From the NCBI GenBank assembly GCA_019637645.1, contig JAHBVH010000060.1:1-51217 (forward strand): 51,217 nucleotides of DNA, written 5' to 3'. The position numbers and the translations under genes were made by a program. The notes beneath the pieces were generated by a model that was not told the origin of the DNA, ran no database searches, and worked only from the letters and a program-made list of their open reading frames with translations. Source of the stretch: Caldilineaceae bacterium. Its GTDB lineage: Bacteria > Chloroflexota > Anaerolineae > Caldilineales > Caldilineaceae. Positions 1 through 7,763 of this stretch are shown piece after piece (positions within the stretch are counted from its first letter, which is position 1; every line of letters begins with the position of its first letter).

Positions 1-60
1 CCCACTACCTTTTATTCGCACACATTCTTTATCGACTTAGCTGACGGATTGAGAGGATAC

Positions 61-98
61 GAAACTGACCTAGCGCCTTAGCGCACTAGGCCAGTTTC
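61..98. repeat. Imperfect inverted repeat downstream of the SH3b gene
   Basis: Arms at 61-73 and 86-98 pair over 13 bp with one mismatch (the ctag core is shared), and a small cgc/gcg helix can form inside the loop. It lies about 80 bp beyond the stop codon of the minus-strand SH3b gene, so it could end that transcript, but no clear T-run follows on the minus strand. The terminator role is inference. Confidence 0.45.
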
Positions 99-179
99 AG
101 TGTAAATTATGCCCTATTATACTCCGATCAAGAGGGGGATGGTTGAGCAAAGCAAGGGAAGCTTGGTTGCATCGTGGCG

Positions 180-1037
180 TTAGGGCGTAGGCGTATCGGT
201 TGGGGTAGGTACTGGTGGAGCTGGAACAGCAACCACTGGCACACGCGCCAAAACTTCTTCCTGGGGAAGGGAGATGGTTACTAACTCAGCGCTGATCCAG
301 CTTGTCGAAGGCGCATTGGGTGGGCAACAGATGCGCCACCAGCTGCCAGCCTCATTGCGCCCAGTCAGTTGGATCGTAGTTTGTTCACTTGCTTGGCCAA
401 CCACGGCATAATTTGTACCAGGCCCATCGCGCAAATTCACTAACGAAGATGAGATGACACCGGTCACCGTATCACCGGCTGGCAAGGAAGCACTTATTTG
501 GGAATTGCTAGCCGTCGTGTTACTCGCCGTAGTAGTTGTAGCGTCTGGTTGGAGATCGATAAAGGATGCAGCAATCCAACTTTGCCGATTGCCTTCATTG
601 GTGCCCAAGGGGCAGCAAACTTGCAGCCACTGCTCATCAGCAGAGGTGGCGAGAATCTCCAGTCGTTCGCCCTTTTGGACTTGTCCCACAACTTCCCCGA
701 CTAGATCAGGATAACTACGTACATTGACGGCCTCGCTATTAACGAGTCCTGTACGTACCGTCGCCGCAGAAGCTGCCAATGTCGGTGCAGCACTCTCTAC
801 TGTAGCAGAGGTCACTGACGTTGCAACCAGGGCAAGAGTCAATGGCTGCAACGTGGCAGTCGGGGTGGCATTAGGCACCGTTGGTAAGGCCGTTCGCCGA
901 GCCGTCGTGGGCAAGCCACCACCAACATCAACCAGTAGCGAAGCAACTTGGCTACGCAGGAGAAAGAAGAGACCAAGGACCACGCTGCCAATAAATACAA
1001 AGAGGATCAGCACTTGCACAAGTCTGGGTTGAACCAT
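180..1037 (-). CDS. Membrane-anchored protein with two SH3b domains
   Basis: The 285-residue protein starts with a short positive stretch and one hydrophobic helix (about residues 7-27), which suggests a single N-terminal membrane anchor with the rest outside. A Pro/Thr/Ala-rich linker (about 40-95) leads to two bacterial SH3-like (SH3b) domains at about 96-162 and 190-255. Each has the typical VNVR/VNLR start and a W-x-x-(V/I)-CCP turn. The tail is Pro/Thr-rich and ends in PTPTDTPTP. SH3b domains usually bind cell-wall or surface ligands; no enzyme domain is present. Both domains carry a vicinal Cys-Cys pair at the same place, which is unusual. It is divergent from alr and monocistronic. The specific ligand is unknown. 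Confidence 0.8.
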   Translation of the reverse strand: MVQPRLVQVLILFVFIGSVVLGLFFLLRSQVASLLVDVGGGLPTTARRTALPTVPNATPTATLQPLTLALVATSVTSATVESAAPTLAASAATVRTGLVNSEAVNVRSYPDLVGEVVGQVQKGERLEILATSADEQWLQVCCPLGTNEGNRQSWIAASFIDLQPDATTTTASNTTASNSQISASLPAGDTVTGVISSSLVNLRDGPGTNYAVVGQASEQTTIQLTGRNEAGSWWRICCPPNAPSTSWISAELVTISLPQEEVLARVPVVAVPAPPVPTPTDTPTP

Positions 1038-1461
1038 CCGTTTTTACCAATATTCCTATCATGAGCTATAAACATTAGAACGTACGCAAATGAACGTTGC
1101 ACAGAGATTTTTGTATCCCGTTGGCTCTGTGGTTCCCACAACTGCCAACCAAAGACGCTGGCAGATTCTGAAAATCTGATAGCGCTGGCACGACGTAAGC
1201 CCTACCATAAATTTTTCGTAGCCCCATCTTACCCCACGATAGGATTTAGTACTGTAATCAAGCTAAAATTTTCGATCATATCGCACTTGCTTACGCATTT
1301 TCATCGTAATGCTAAGCAACAAGCGAAGATTGTCTCCCTTTACACCTAGCTGTTGTGGTATCCTTTGGCTTGTGCAATGGTCGATTGCACGCTGAAATCG
1401 GTATTATGGTAGCGGCCAACGCAGTAGATAAACAAGCCCAAAGCGGGCCATACCCATATCA
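1038..1461. other. Intergenic region between divergent SH3b and alr genes
   Basis: These 424 bp separate two divergent genes and must hold both promoters. I found no RNA gene, no clear hairpin and no convincing -35/-10 pair. The middle part (about 1200-1330) is AT-rich compared with its flanks. Confidence 0.4.
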
Positions 1462-2625
1462 ATGATAGGTAACTTTGCAATCATGGCACATTTAACAACA
1501 CCCTTAGCTTGGTTTGAACTATCACAGGCTGCCCTTCAGCACAATATTGAGACAATCCGACAAATTGTGGGCCCTGGTGTCGCCCTTTGGCCTTGTGTGA
1601 AAGCCAACGCCTATGGTCATGGACTGGAGCCCATGGCAACCCTTTTACTAGAAACAGGTGTGGATGGCTTTTCTGTGGCCGATTTTGAAGAAGCGATTCG
1701 GCTCCGTCAGCACGGTGTTCAAAAGCCGATTCAGGTGATGTCACCCATCTCGGATAGCCATCTACCGGAAGCGCTTGATCAGCAAATCTGGGTATGGGTT
1801 CATGATCTAGAACAGGCCAAACGACTCGCACACGGCGCAGCCAACCAGTCTTCGCCGCTGGCCATCGTGGTGAAAGTCGATACAGGAATGGGACGCTTAG
1901 GGGTGTCACTCACCGAAGTTGAGGCGTTATTGCACTTTGTGCAAACAAGTCCACAGCTCAGGCTCATGAGTGTGGCTACCCACTTTGCCACAGCCGATCT
2001 AGGCGACGACTTGTTCCTACAGCAGCAAGAAGCCTTTGCCTGCGTCAAACAGGCCGTTCAGCGGATAATGTCTGAGCAGACAATTTTGTTTCAAAGCAGT
2101 AATTCGGGGGCGCTGTTGCGTATCCCCCATCAGCGCGGTGATCTGGTGCGCCCGGGCCTAGCAACTTATGGCTATTGGCCTAGTGTTGCCACCCAGCAAC
2201 TCGCGCGCAGCCGACAAGTAGCCTTACAGCCAGTCCTTTCCTGGAAAACCCAACTTGTCCAAATGAAAACTTTGGAACATGGCGCAAACATTGGCTATGG
2301 CGGCAAGACCCAATCCACCAAGCCGACCCAACTCGGCATTCTCCCAATTGGCTATGCCCACGGCTTGGACCATCGACTCAGCAACCAAGGGAGTGTCCTG
2401 GCGGGCAGCCAGCCGGTGAAGATTCTAGGCAATGTTTGCATGAATGTAGCCATGGTTGATTTAACAGAAGTACCCACAGCCCAAGTCGGGGACGAAGTGA
2501 TACTCATTGGCCACCAAGGAGAGGTAGCGCAAACAGCCGAAGAGTTAGCCACGCAAATGGGAACGATTGTTTACGCGGTCTTAGTCAACCTGGCACCTTG
2601 GATCGAACGCCGGTTGGTTCCTTGA
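1462..2625 (+). CDS. alr: Alanine racemase
   Basis: This is a PLP-dependent racemase that converts L-alanine to D-alanine for peptidoglycan. The PLP lysine lies in the signature VKANAYGHG (Lys47 counting from 1462). The second catalytic base is the Tyr of the IGYGGKTQ segment (Tyr279), followed by the family motif LPIGYAHGLDHRLSN, and the C-terminal beta domain carries GNVCMNVAMVDLT. Length (387 aa) is normal. Two starts are possible, ATG 1462 and ATG 1483; the second gives the more usual short N-terminus, and neither has a strong ribosome binding site. It converges with the M20 peptidase gene. The family is certain; the exact start is not. Confidence 0.93.
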   Translation: MIGNFAIMAHLTTPLAWFELSQAALQHNIETIRQIVGPGVALWPCVKANAYGHGLEPMATLLLETGVDGFSVADFEEAIRLRQHGVQKPIQVMSPISDSHLPEALDQQIWVWVHDLEQAKRLAHGAANQSSPLAIVVKVDTGMGRLGVSLTEVEALLHFVQTSPQLRLMSVATHFATADLGDDLFLQQQEAFACVKQAVQRIMSEQTILFQSSNSGALLRIPHQRGDLVRPGLATYGYWPSVATQQLARSRQVALQPVLSWKTQLVQMKTLEHGANIGYGGKTQSTKPTQLGILPIGYAHGLDHRLSNQGSVLAGSQPVKILGNVCMNVAMVDLTEVPTAQVGDEVILIGHQGEVAQTAEELATQMGTIVYAVLVNLAPWIERRLVP

Positions 2626-2728
2626 ACGCTTCCTTGGCAAAACAGCCGGGTGATCAACCGGACTAGACCCCGCTGCTATGCCAAAGTTCGCGCTTGTCCT
2701 ACGGTCCAGACAGGAGGCAGGAATGAAT

Positions 2729-3844
2729 CTATTGACAGCAAATGTTGATCATGCGTTGATAGACATCGACCGCAGCATGAAGTTGGGCTAAATCGATCCA
2801 CTCCCCCACGGTGTGCGCTTGGGCAATGTCACCCGGCCCCAGAATCACCAGGGGCACATAGTGCCGAAAAGAGACCGAATCGGTGCCAAAGGCCACTGTA
2901 GCCGCTTGTTCGACGCCCGTTGCCCGCAAAGCAATCTGAATCACAGGTGCGGTCGGGTCAACATAAAAAGGGGGGGTTAGGCCGGATGAAACGGCAAAGC
3001 CATAGGATTGGGCCTTCGCAGTCAAGAGAGCAATAAGTTCTTCGCTATGATCCTGAGGCATGGGCCGGAAACTGAGGGTACAGACACTCTTGGCCGCGGT
3101 CACATTCGCTTTACAGTCACCATCGTTCAGCACCATATTAAACCCGTTGGTCGGCGGCTGAAAGGCAGCATTCATATAGGCGGGATCGGTTTTGATCTGG
3201 GAAGCTAGGGCCGCCACTTCGGCCAAGAAAGGCGCAATCAAAAAATTGGCCGAAATGCCCTGATCCGTGCTAGTGTGCGCGGCCCGCCCCTGTGCCGTAA
3301 CAATCACACTCGCGCCCCCTTTGTGCGCATAGACCGGGATCAAGCGCGTTGGCTCGGCGATGACGCCATGCTCTGGCGCTGACGCCGTAAAAAGCGTCGA
3401 TTCCTCCGCTACTTGCTTCGCCCCACGGCCAGTAATCTCTTCATCTGCCGTAATCACAATATAGACCGGTTTTTTCAAGCGATTGACATCTATGGCCGCG
3501 GCGGCCGCCATGGTGGCCGCTAACGGGCCTTTCATATCACAACTGCCCAAGCCAATGAGACGCCCTTGCTCTATGCAGGGCGTCCAAGCTTCTGCGGCCC
3601 AACTATCGCCAGGGACCGTGTCAGAGTGCGAAAAGAAGGCCAAACCGCCGGTTCCGCTGCCCTTTTTTGCCACCAAACTGGCTTTGCGCTCGCCATGGTC
3701 ATCGACGAATTCCAACCATTCCACCCCAAAGCCCACCCGCGCTAATTGCTCTGCCAAAACAGTCGTCACCACCACATTACTATGGCGGCTTACCGAGTCA
3801 ATCTTGACCAGTTCTTGGGTCAATGAAACAACGTCGATTGCCAT
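2729..3844 (-). CDS. M20 family amidohydrolase (ArgE/DapE-like deacylase)
   Basis: This 371-residue zinc-dependent hydrolase of the ArgE/DapE/CPG2 family removes acyl groups from amino acids such as N-acetylornithine or N-succinyl-diaminopimelate. All expected metal and catalytic residues are visible: FFSHSDTVPGD near residue 70 (His, Asp), GSCDMKGP (bridging Asp), TADEEITG (catalytic Glu and metal Glu), IAEPTR and a late His in GDIAQAHTVGEW. The dimerisation (lid) domain lies at about 175-290. A good AAGGAGA site precedes the ATG at 3844. No arginine or lysine pathway gene is next to it, so the substrate is open; the C-terminal GPGDIAQAHTVGEW block looks most like ArgE. Confidence 0.85.
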   Translation of the reverse strand: MAIDVVSLTQELVKIDSVSRHSNVVVTTVLAEQLARVGFGVEWLEFVDDHGERKASLVAKKGSGTGGLAFFSHSDTVPGDSWAAEAWTPCIEQGRLIGLGSCDMKGPLAATMAAAAAIDVNRLKKPVYIVITADEEITGRGAKQVAEESTLFTASAPEHGVIAEPTRLIPVYAHKGGASVIVTAQGRAAHTSTDQGISANFLIAPFLAEVAALASQIKTDPAYMNAAFQPPTNGFNMVLNDGDCKANVTAAKSVCTLSFRPMPQDHSEELIALLTAKAQSYGFAVSSGLTPPFYVDPTAPVIQIALRATGVEQAATVAFGTDSVSFRHYVPLVILGPGDIAQAHTVGEWIDLAQLHAAVDVYQRMINICCQ

Positions 3845-4180
3845 GCTTTTCTCCTTAATATTTCCGTTTTAGCCTTGTCTACATTTTCTAGATTTTACAA
3901 TAGGATCGGAGATTGTACTACTGCCCTAGGCGCGGGGCGCGGGGGCGATAGTAGATGGGCGACGAAAGTACATTTGCACAGACAATCCGCTCGGCAGTTG
4001 CGGCGTCCTTCGCCGATCATTGCCCAGCAGGCATAACAGCAATCGTAGGAATTCGCCTACTCGATCAACCATTTGACGGTAGTCGGCTGGTACCATTTAT
4101 GCTAGGCTAGAGCTACCATGACATCAGGATGCGCGCCTTTGCATCCCCCGATCATCAGCCCAGAAAAGTGATAAAGCATC
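3845..4180. other. Intergenic region between M20 peptidase and comM
   Basis: These 336 bp between divergent genes hold a G-rich patch at about 3928-3950 and otherwise nothing I can name. There is no open frame with recognisable content, no hairpin with a T-run and no tRNA. Promoters for both flanking genes must lie here. Confidence 0.4.
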
Positions 4181-5710
4181 ATGCTCGCTAAAGTTCACAG
4201 TTGTGCCGTTGTGGGGCTCGACGCCGAGCCGATTGATATTGAAGTCGATATTGCCACCGGCCTGGAGCGGATTACCCTGGTCGGCCTGCCCGACACCGCG
4301 GTGCGGGAAAGTGGCGAACGCGTCCGCGCCGCGATTACCAACAGTGGTTTTTTCTTTCCCCAACATCGCCTCACCATCAACTTGGCCCCTGCCGACTTGC
4401 GCAAAGAAGGGCCAGCCTACGACCTCCCCATCGCCATTGGCATTCTAGCCGCCACGCGTCAACTGCTGGCCGACTTGGACGATGCCCTGATCCTGGGCGA
4501 GTTGAGCCTCGACGGTAGCGTGCGCCATGTCAACGGTGTGCTGCCCATGGCCAGTATGGCAAAAACCGCTGGCTACCGTCGGCTCTTTGTGCCCGCCAGC
4601 GATGCACCAGAAGCGGCCTTGGTGGAAGGACTAGCCGTATACCCCGTCCCGTCACTGGCCGCCCTTTTACAGCACTGTCATGGCAAAGCCGCAATTGCGC
4701 CCTTTGTCAATACGCTCCACTTTGACGAAAACAACGCCCCTTCCTTCCCCATCTATTTTGAAGATATTAAAGGCCAAGAAAGTGTCAAAAGAGCCCTAGA
4801 GATCGCGTGTGCCGGTGCGCACAATTGTCTGATGAAAGGGCCGCCCGGTGCGGGCAAAACCCTGTTGGCGCGAGCATTGCCCTCGATCTTACCCCGCCTA
4901 AGCTTGAGCGAAGCGCTCGACATTACGCGCATCTATTCGGTCGCGGACGCCCTGCCAGAAGGGCAACCCCTTATGCGCAATCGTCCCTTTCGCGCACCGC
5001 ACCATACGATTAGCCATGCCGGTCTGGTGGGCGGGGGTCGGTTCCCCCGCCCAGGGGAAATCTCATTAGCACACCGGGGCGTACTTTTTCTGGATGAACT
5101 GCCAGAATTTGGGTCGCGCAACCTGGAAACCCTACGCCAACCGCTGGAAGATCGCATTGTCACCATTAGCCGCGCCAGTGGCTCGCTCACCTTTCCCGCC
5201 AGTTTTGTCTTGATCGCTGCGTTGAACCCTTGTCCTTGTGGCTACTTTGGGGATGACCGCCAGGAGTGTACTTGCTCGATGAGCATGGTTCAACGCTACC
5301 AAAAGCGCATTAGCGGGCCCTTGATGGATCGGATCGATATTCATCTAGAGGTCAAACGGGTACCTTTTCAAAAGCTCGCGGATCTCGCCACTGGGGAAAC
5401 TTCCGCAGTCATTCGGCAGCGGGTAGAAGCGGCGCGGCAACTGCAGGCAGCACGCTTTGCGCCCCTGAACAAGCCACCGGTGCTGGTCAATGGTGATATG
5501 GGGCCAGCCGAGGTACAGCTGTTTTGTCCTCTGGATGAAACCGGCAAGCAGCTCATGCGGGCCGCCGTACAACAGATGAACCTCAGTGCCCGCGCCTATC
5601 ATCGCGTGCTCAAATTGGCGCGCACCATTGCGGATCTGGCCGGCGAGCAAGAGATTCTGCCCTCCCATTTGGCCGAGGCATTGCAATATCGGCCCCGGGA
5701 GATTGGGTAG
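4181..5710 (+). CDS. comM: ComM/YifB family AAA+ ATPase (Mg-chelatase-like)
   Basis: The 509-residue protein has the three ComM parts: an N-terminal ChlI/Lon-protease-like domain (about 1-170), an AAA+ Mg-chelatase core, and a C-terminal Mg_chelatase_C domain (about 395-500). Walker A is GPPGAGKT near residue 220, Walker B is GVLFLDELPEF, and a PCPCG cysteine cluster (NPCPCGYFGD) precedes the sensor region. In naturally transformable bacteria ComM is a hexameric helicase that extends recombination tracts by branch migration; that role is taken from the family. Length is normal. It ends 12 bp before the convergent TetR gene. No other competence gene is nearby. Confidence 0.93.
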   Translation: MLAKVHSCAVVGLDAEPIDIEVDIATGLERITLVGLPDTAVRESGERVRAAITNSGFFFPQHRLTINLAPADLRKEGPAYDLPIAIGILAATRQLLADLDDALILGELSLDGSVRHVNGVLPMASMAKTAGYRRLFVPASDAPEAALVEGLAVYPVPSLAALLQHCHGKAAIAPFVNTLHFDENNAPSFPIYFEDIKGQESVKRALEIACAGAHNCLMKGPPGAGKTLLARALPSILPRLSLSEALDITRIYSVADALPEGQPLMRNRPFRAPHHTISHAGLVGGGRFPRPGEISLAHRGVLFLDELPEFGSRNLETLRQPLEDRIVTISRASGSLTFPASFVLIAALNPCPCGYFGDDRQECTCSMSMVQRYQKRISGPLMDRIDIHLEVKRVPFQKLADLATGETSAVIRQRVEAARQLQAARFAPLNKPPVLVNGDMGPAEVQLFCPLDETGKQLMRAAVQQMNLSARAYHRVLKLARTIADLAGEQEILPSHLAEALQYRPREIG

Positions 5711-5722
5711 CCACCGAGTCCG

Positions 5723-6442
5723 TTACGATGGGTTTCGCAAGATGCCGCCGAGCATTCTTTTTAACAAGACTTCGGTATACTCTTCGGTGGATGGATATTG
5801 CTCTAGCTGCGTTGCTGTTGGAATTTGATTCTCGATCAGCAACACGGCGAGGCCATGCATGATCCCCCATAGGGCCGTTGCCAATTCGTCGGAGGCGCCT
5901 TGCACCAACTCACCGCTGCGTTGCCCCACTTCGATAATCGCAAGTAAATCGCGGAATGATTGTTTGGCGGCGATATAGAGCGATGGATAGGTTGTGCGCT
6001 GCCCTACCATGCGGCTAAACATCAGCCGAAAGAGCGCAGGATGCAGCTGGGCAAAGTGGATATAGGCTCGGCTCATCTGAATGATTTGGTTGGTTGCTAC
6101 AACTGATAAAGCTGGCCCAGCCAACGGCGCGTTCGGCGCAAGCGTCACAGCCAGCCGTGCGGAAACTTCCTCTCCTAATAACACAAAGCCATGTTCGGCA
6201 ATCGCGGCCAACAAGGCATCTTTGTCCGCAAAATGACGGTATGGTGCGGCATGGGTCACGCCGACACGCCGTGCTACCGCACGCAAATTGAATTGGTCAA
6301 CCCCTTCTTCCTCTACAATCTCCAAACCAGCCATCATCAGGGCATTTCTTAAGTCACCGTGATGATAGGACTTTTTCTCAGAGCCAGGCGCTGGTGTTGC
6401 GGGATCCGTTGAGCTTTCTGACTGCTTCATAACATCTGCCAT
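5723..6442 (-). CDS. TetR family transcriptional regulator
   Basis: The 239-residue protein begins with a disordered polar stretch (about 1-25) and then YHHGDLRNAL, typical of a TetR subgroup. The helix-turn-helix occupies about residues 45-75 (FNLRAVARRVGVTHAAPYRHF). The rest is the helical ligand-binding and dimer domain (about 85-235) of the WHG type. It is divergent from the SDR gene at 6593, and the shared 150-bp gap carries GTTTACA palindromes that are the likely operator. The usual reading is that it represses itself and the neighbouring dehydrogenase until a hydrophobic ligand binds. The ligand is not predictable. Confidence 0.9.
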   Translation of the reverse strand: MADVMKQSESSTDPATPAPGSEKKSYHHGDLRNALMMAGLEIVEEEGVDQFNLRAVARRVGVTHAAPYRHFADKDALLAAIAEHGFVLLGEEVSARLAVTLAPNAPLAGPALSVVATNQIIQMSRAYIHFAQLHPALFRLMFSRMVGQRTTYPSLYIAAKQSFRDLLAIIEVGQRSGELVQGASDELATALWGIMHGLAVLLIENQIPTATQLEQYPSTEEYTEVLLKRMLGGILRNPS

Positions 6443-6464
6443 CCATCAAAATTTACACGCCAAA

Positions 6465-6522
6465 GTTTACATTGTAAACATCCATACATCAATAAACGGG
6501 AGGCTACGGCACAATGTTTACA
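6465..6522. promoter_or_regulatory. Probable TetR operator pair
   Basis: GTTTACATTGTAAAC at 6465-6479 is a perfect palindrome around a central T. The half-site TGTTTACA recurs at 6515-6522 in a degenerate second copy (TGTTTACAACGTcAACA). Both lie between the divergent tetR and SDR genes. A TATAAT hexamer at 6551-6556 upstream of the SDR gene could be its -10 box, although no good -35 stands 17 bp before it. Regulation by the adjacent TetR protein is inference. Confidence 0.6.
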
Positions 6523-6592
6523 ACGTCAACATAATTGACCATACTAACACTATAATTCTACCATTACACTACACATGCAATAGGAGACACTT

Positions 6593-7405
6593 GTGATACT
6601 TCGCAACAAAACTGCCGTCGTTACGGGGGCATCCAGTGGCATCGGGCGTGCCATTGCTAACAGCCTAGCACAGGAAGGGATGCATGTCTATATTACCGGG
6701 CAAAACGCAGCAAGGCTAGCGAGCGTTTGCGCCCAAATTACCAAAGCAGGTGGCCGCGTCCAAGGCCAGGCCTTTGATCTACGCGACAGCGAAAAGTTGA
6801 TGGCGTTTATTCAACAAGCCAAAGAAGAGACGGGGCGTCTGGATGTGATGATCAACAATGCAGGGGTTAATGTGCCCGGCACCATTGCTGAGGCTGATCC
6901 CCAAAGCTGGCGCATGATGATCGATATCAATATTTTTGCGCTGTTGGCCGGTTCACAGGCGGCCATTCGTGCCATGCGCCAAAATGAGGAGCCGGGGGGA
7001 CATCTGATCAATATCTCCTCTTCATCGGCAAAAGTCCCGGCCACCGATGTGTACAGCGCCAGCAAACATATGGTCAACGCGCTCTGCGACGCCTTGTCCA
7101 AACAGTTGACCAACGAAGCAATCCTGGTGACCAACATTATGCCAGGCGCGGTTGCCACCAATTTAGGGAGAAATTATGACCCTGCCATCATTCAAGAGCT
7201 GGCACGACTCGCAGGGATGCCCGTGACGCTCGCGCCCGGCGAGCTGCTGCCGGATGAAGTAGTCGAACAGGTGCACACCAAACTGGGACACTTCTTTTTG
7301 AATGCAGAAGATATCGCCCAAGCAGTTCTCTATGCGCTTAGCCAACCACGCAATGTGGCGGTGCGTGAGCTATATTTGCGCACTCCCCAAGATATCGCCA
7401 TTTAA
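6593..7405 (+). CDS. Short-chain dehydrogenase/reductase (SDR)
   Basis: This 270-residue classical SDR has the nucleotide-binding TGASSGIG near residue 11, the structural NNAG (about 89), the catalytic Ser in INISSSSAK (about 141) and the YSASK motif (about 154). The family oxidises or reduces alcohol/ketone groups with NAD(P)H. The start is GTG at 6593, supported by TAGGAGA eight bases upstream. It is divergent from and probably controlled by the TetR gene, a common arrangement for detoxification or fatty-acid related SDRs. The substrate is unknown. Confidence 0.88.
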   Translation: MILRNKTAVVTGASSGIGRAIANSLAQEGMHVYITGQNAARLASVCAQITKAGGRVQGQAFDLRDSEKLMAFIQQAKEETGRLDVMINNAGVNVPGTIAEADPQSWRMMIDINIFALLAGSQAAIRAMRQNEEPGGHLINISSSSAKVPATDVYSASKHMVNALCDALSKQLTNEAILVTNIMPGAVATNLGRNYDPAIIQELARLAGMPVTLAPGELLPDEVVEQVHTKLGHFFLNAEDIAQAVLYALSQPRNVAVRELYLRTPQDIAI

Positions 7406-7763
7406 CAAACCAACAAACAATTTTGTGCGGACCGGCGGAGAAGAGGTCACCTGGCTGATGCATAAGCGGTAAGCCCTTGGCCCCTTCGCCGCCGGCTTGC
7501 CGAACCTCTCTCATAACAACCCCTCCAACAAACGGGATTGGAAGCTTGCCTCTGTCGTCGCCATGCGAAGGTATGGTATCCTCGCCGAAGGTATGATATA
7601 CTCCCCTATGCGGAGAAGAAGGCCGACTCGCGCTCCCTGCCAGCACTTAGGCCGACAATCGTTCAAGGAATTACGCAACCCAAGCGCTGTCAGGTTCGCA
7701 AACCTGGCAGATTTGGTCATACCAATCAACTGCGTAACGCCTAAAGTAGACACAGAAAACATC
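7406..7763. other. Intergenic region with repeat element
   Basis: This 358-bp gap precedes the YdeP-type gene if that gene starts at 7764. An open frame runs in from 7497, but its first 89 codons look non-coding. The gap contains a direct repeat GAAGGTATGRTAT (about 7567 and 7587) and the palindromic element at 7671-7737. I see no other gene. Confidence 0.5.
7671..7737. repeat. MITE-like palindromic element, copy A
   Basis: The outer inverted repeats TTACGCA (7671-7677) and TGCGTAA (7731-7737) enclose the inner arms CTGTCAGGTT (7687-7696) and AACCTGGCAG (7701-7710), which pair with one mismatch. The same outer and inner sequences recur at about 42910-42990 and 47827-47900, so this is a dispersed repeat and not a gene-specific site. 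Confidence 0.65.

Noticed and set aside
7338..7646. 102-residue minus-strand frame between the SDR and oxidoreductase genes
   Set aside because: It has no motif, no ribosome site, and overlaps the end of the SDR gene.
7497..7763. N-terminal extension of the YdeP-type protein
   Set aside because: The 89 extra residues have no family match, cover the palindromic repeat, and lack a ribosome site.
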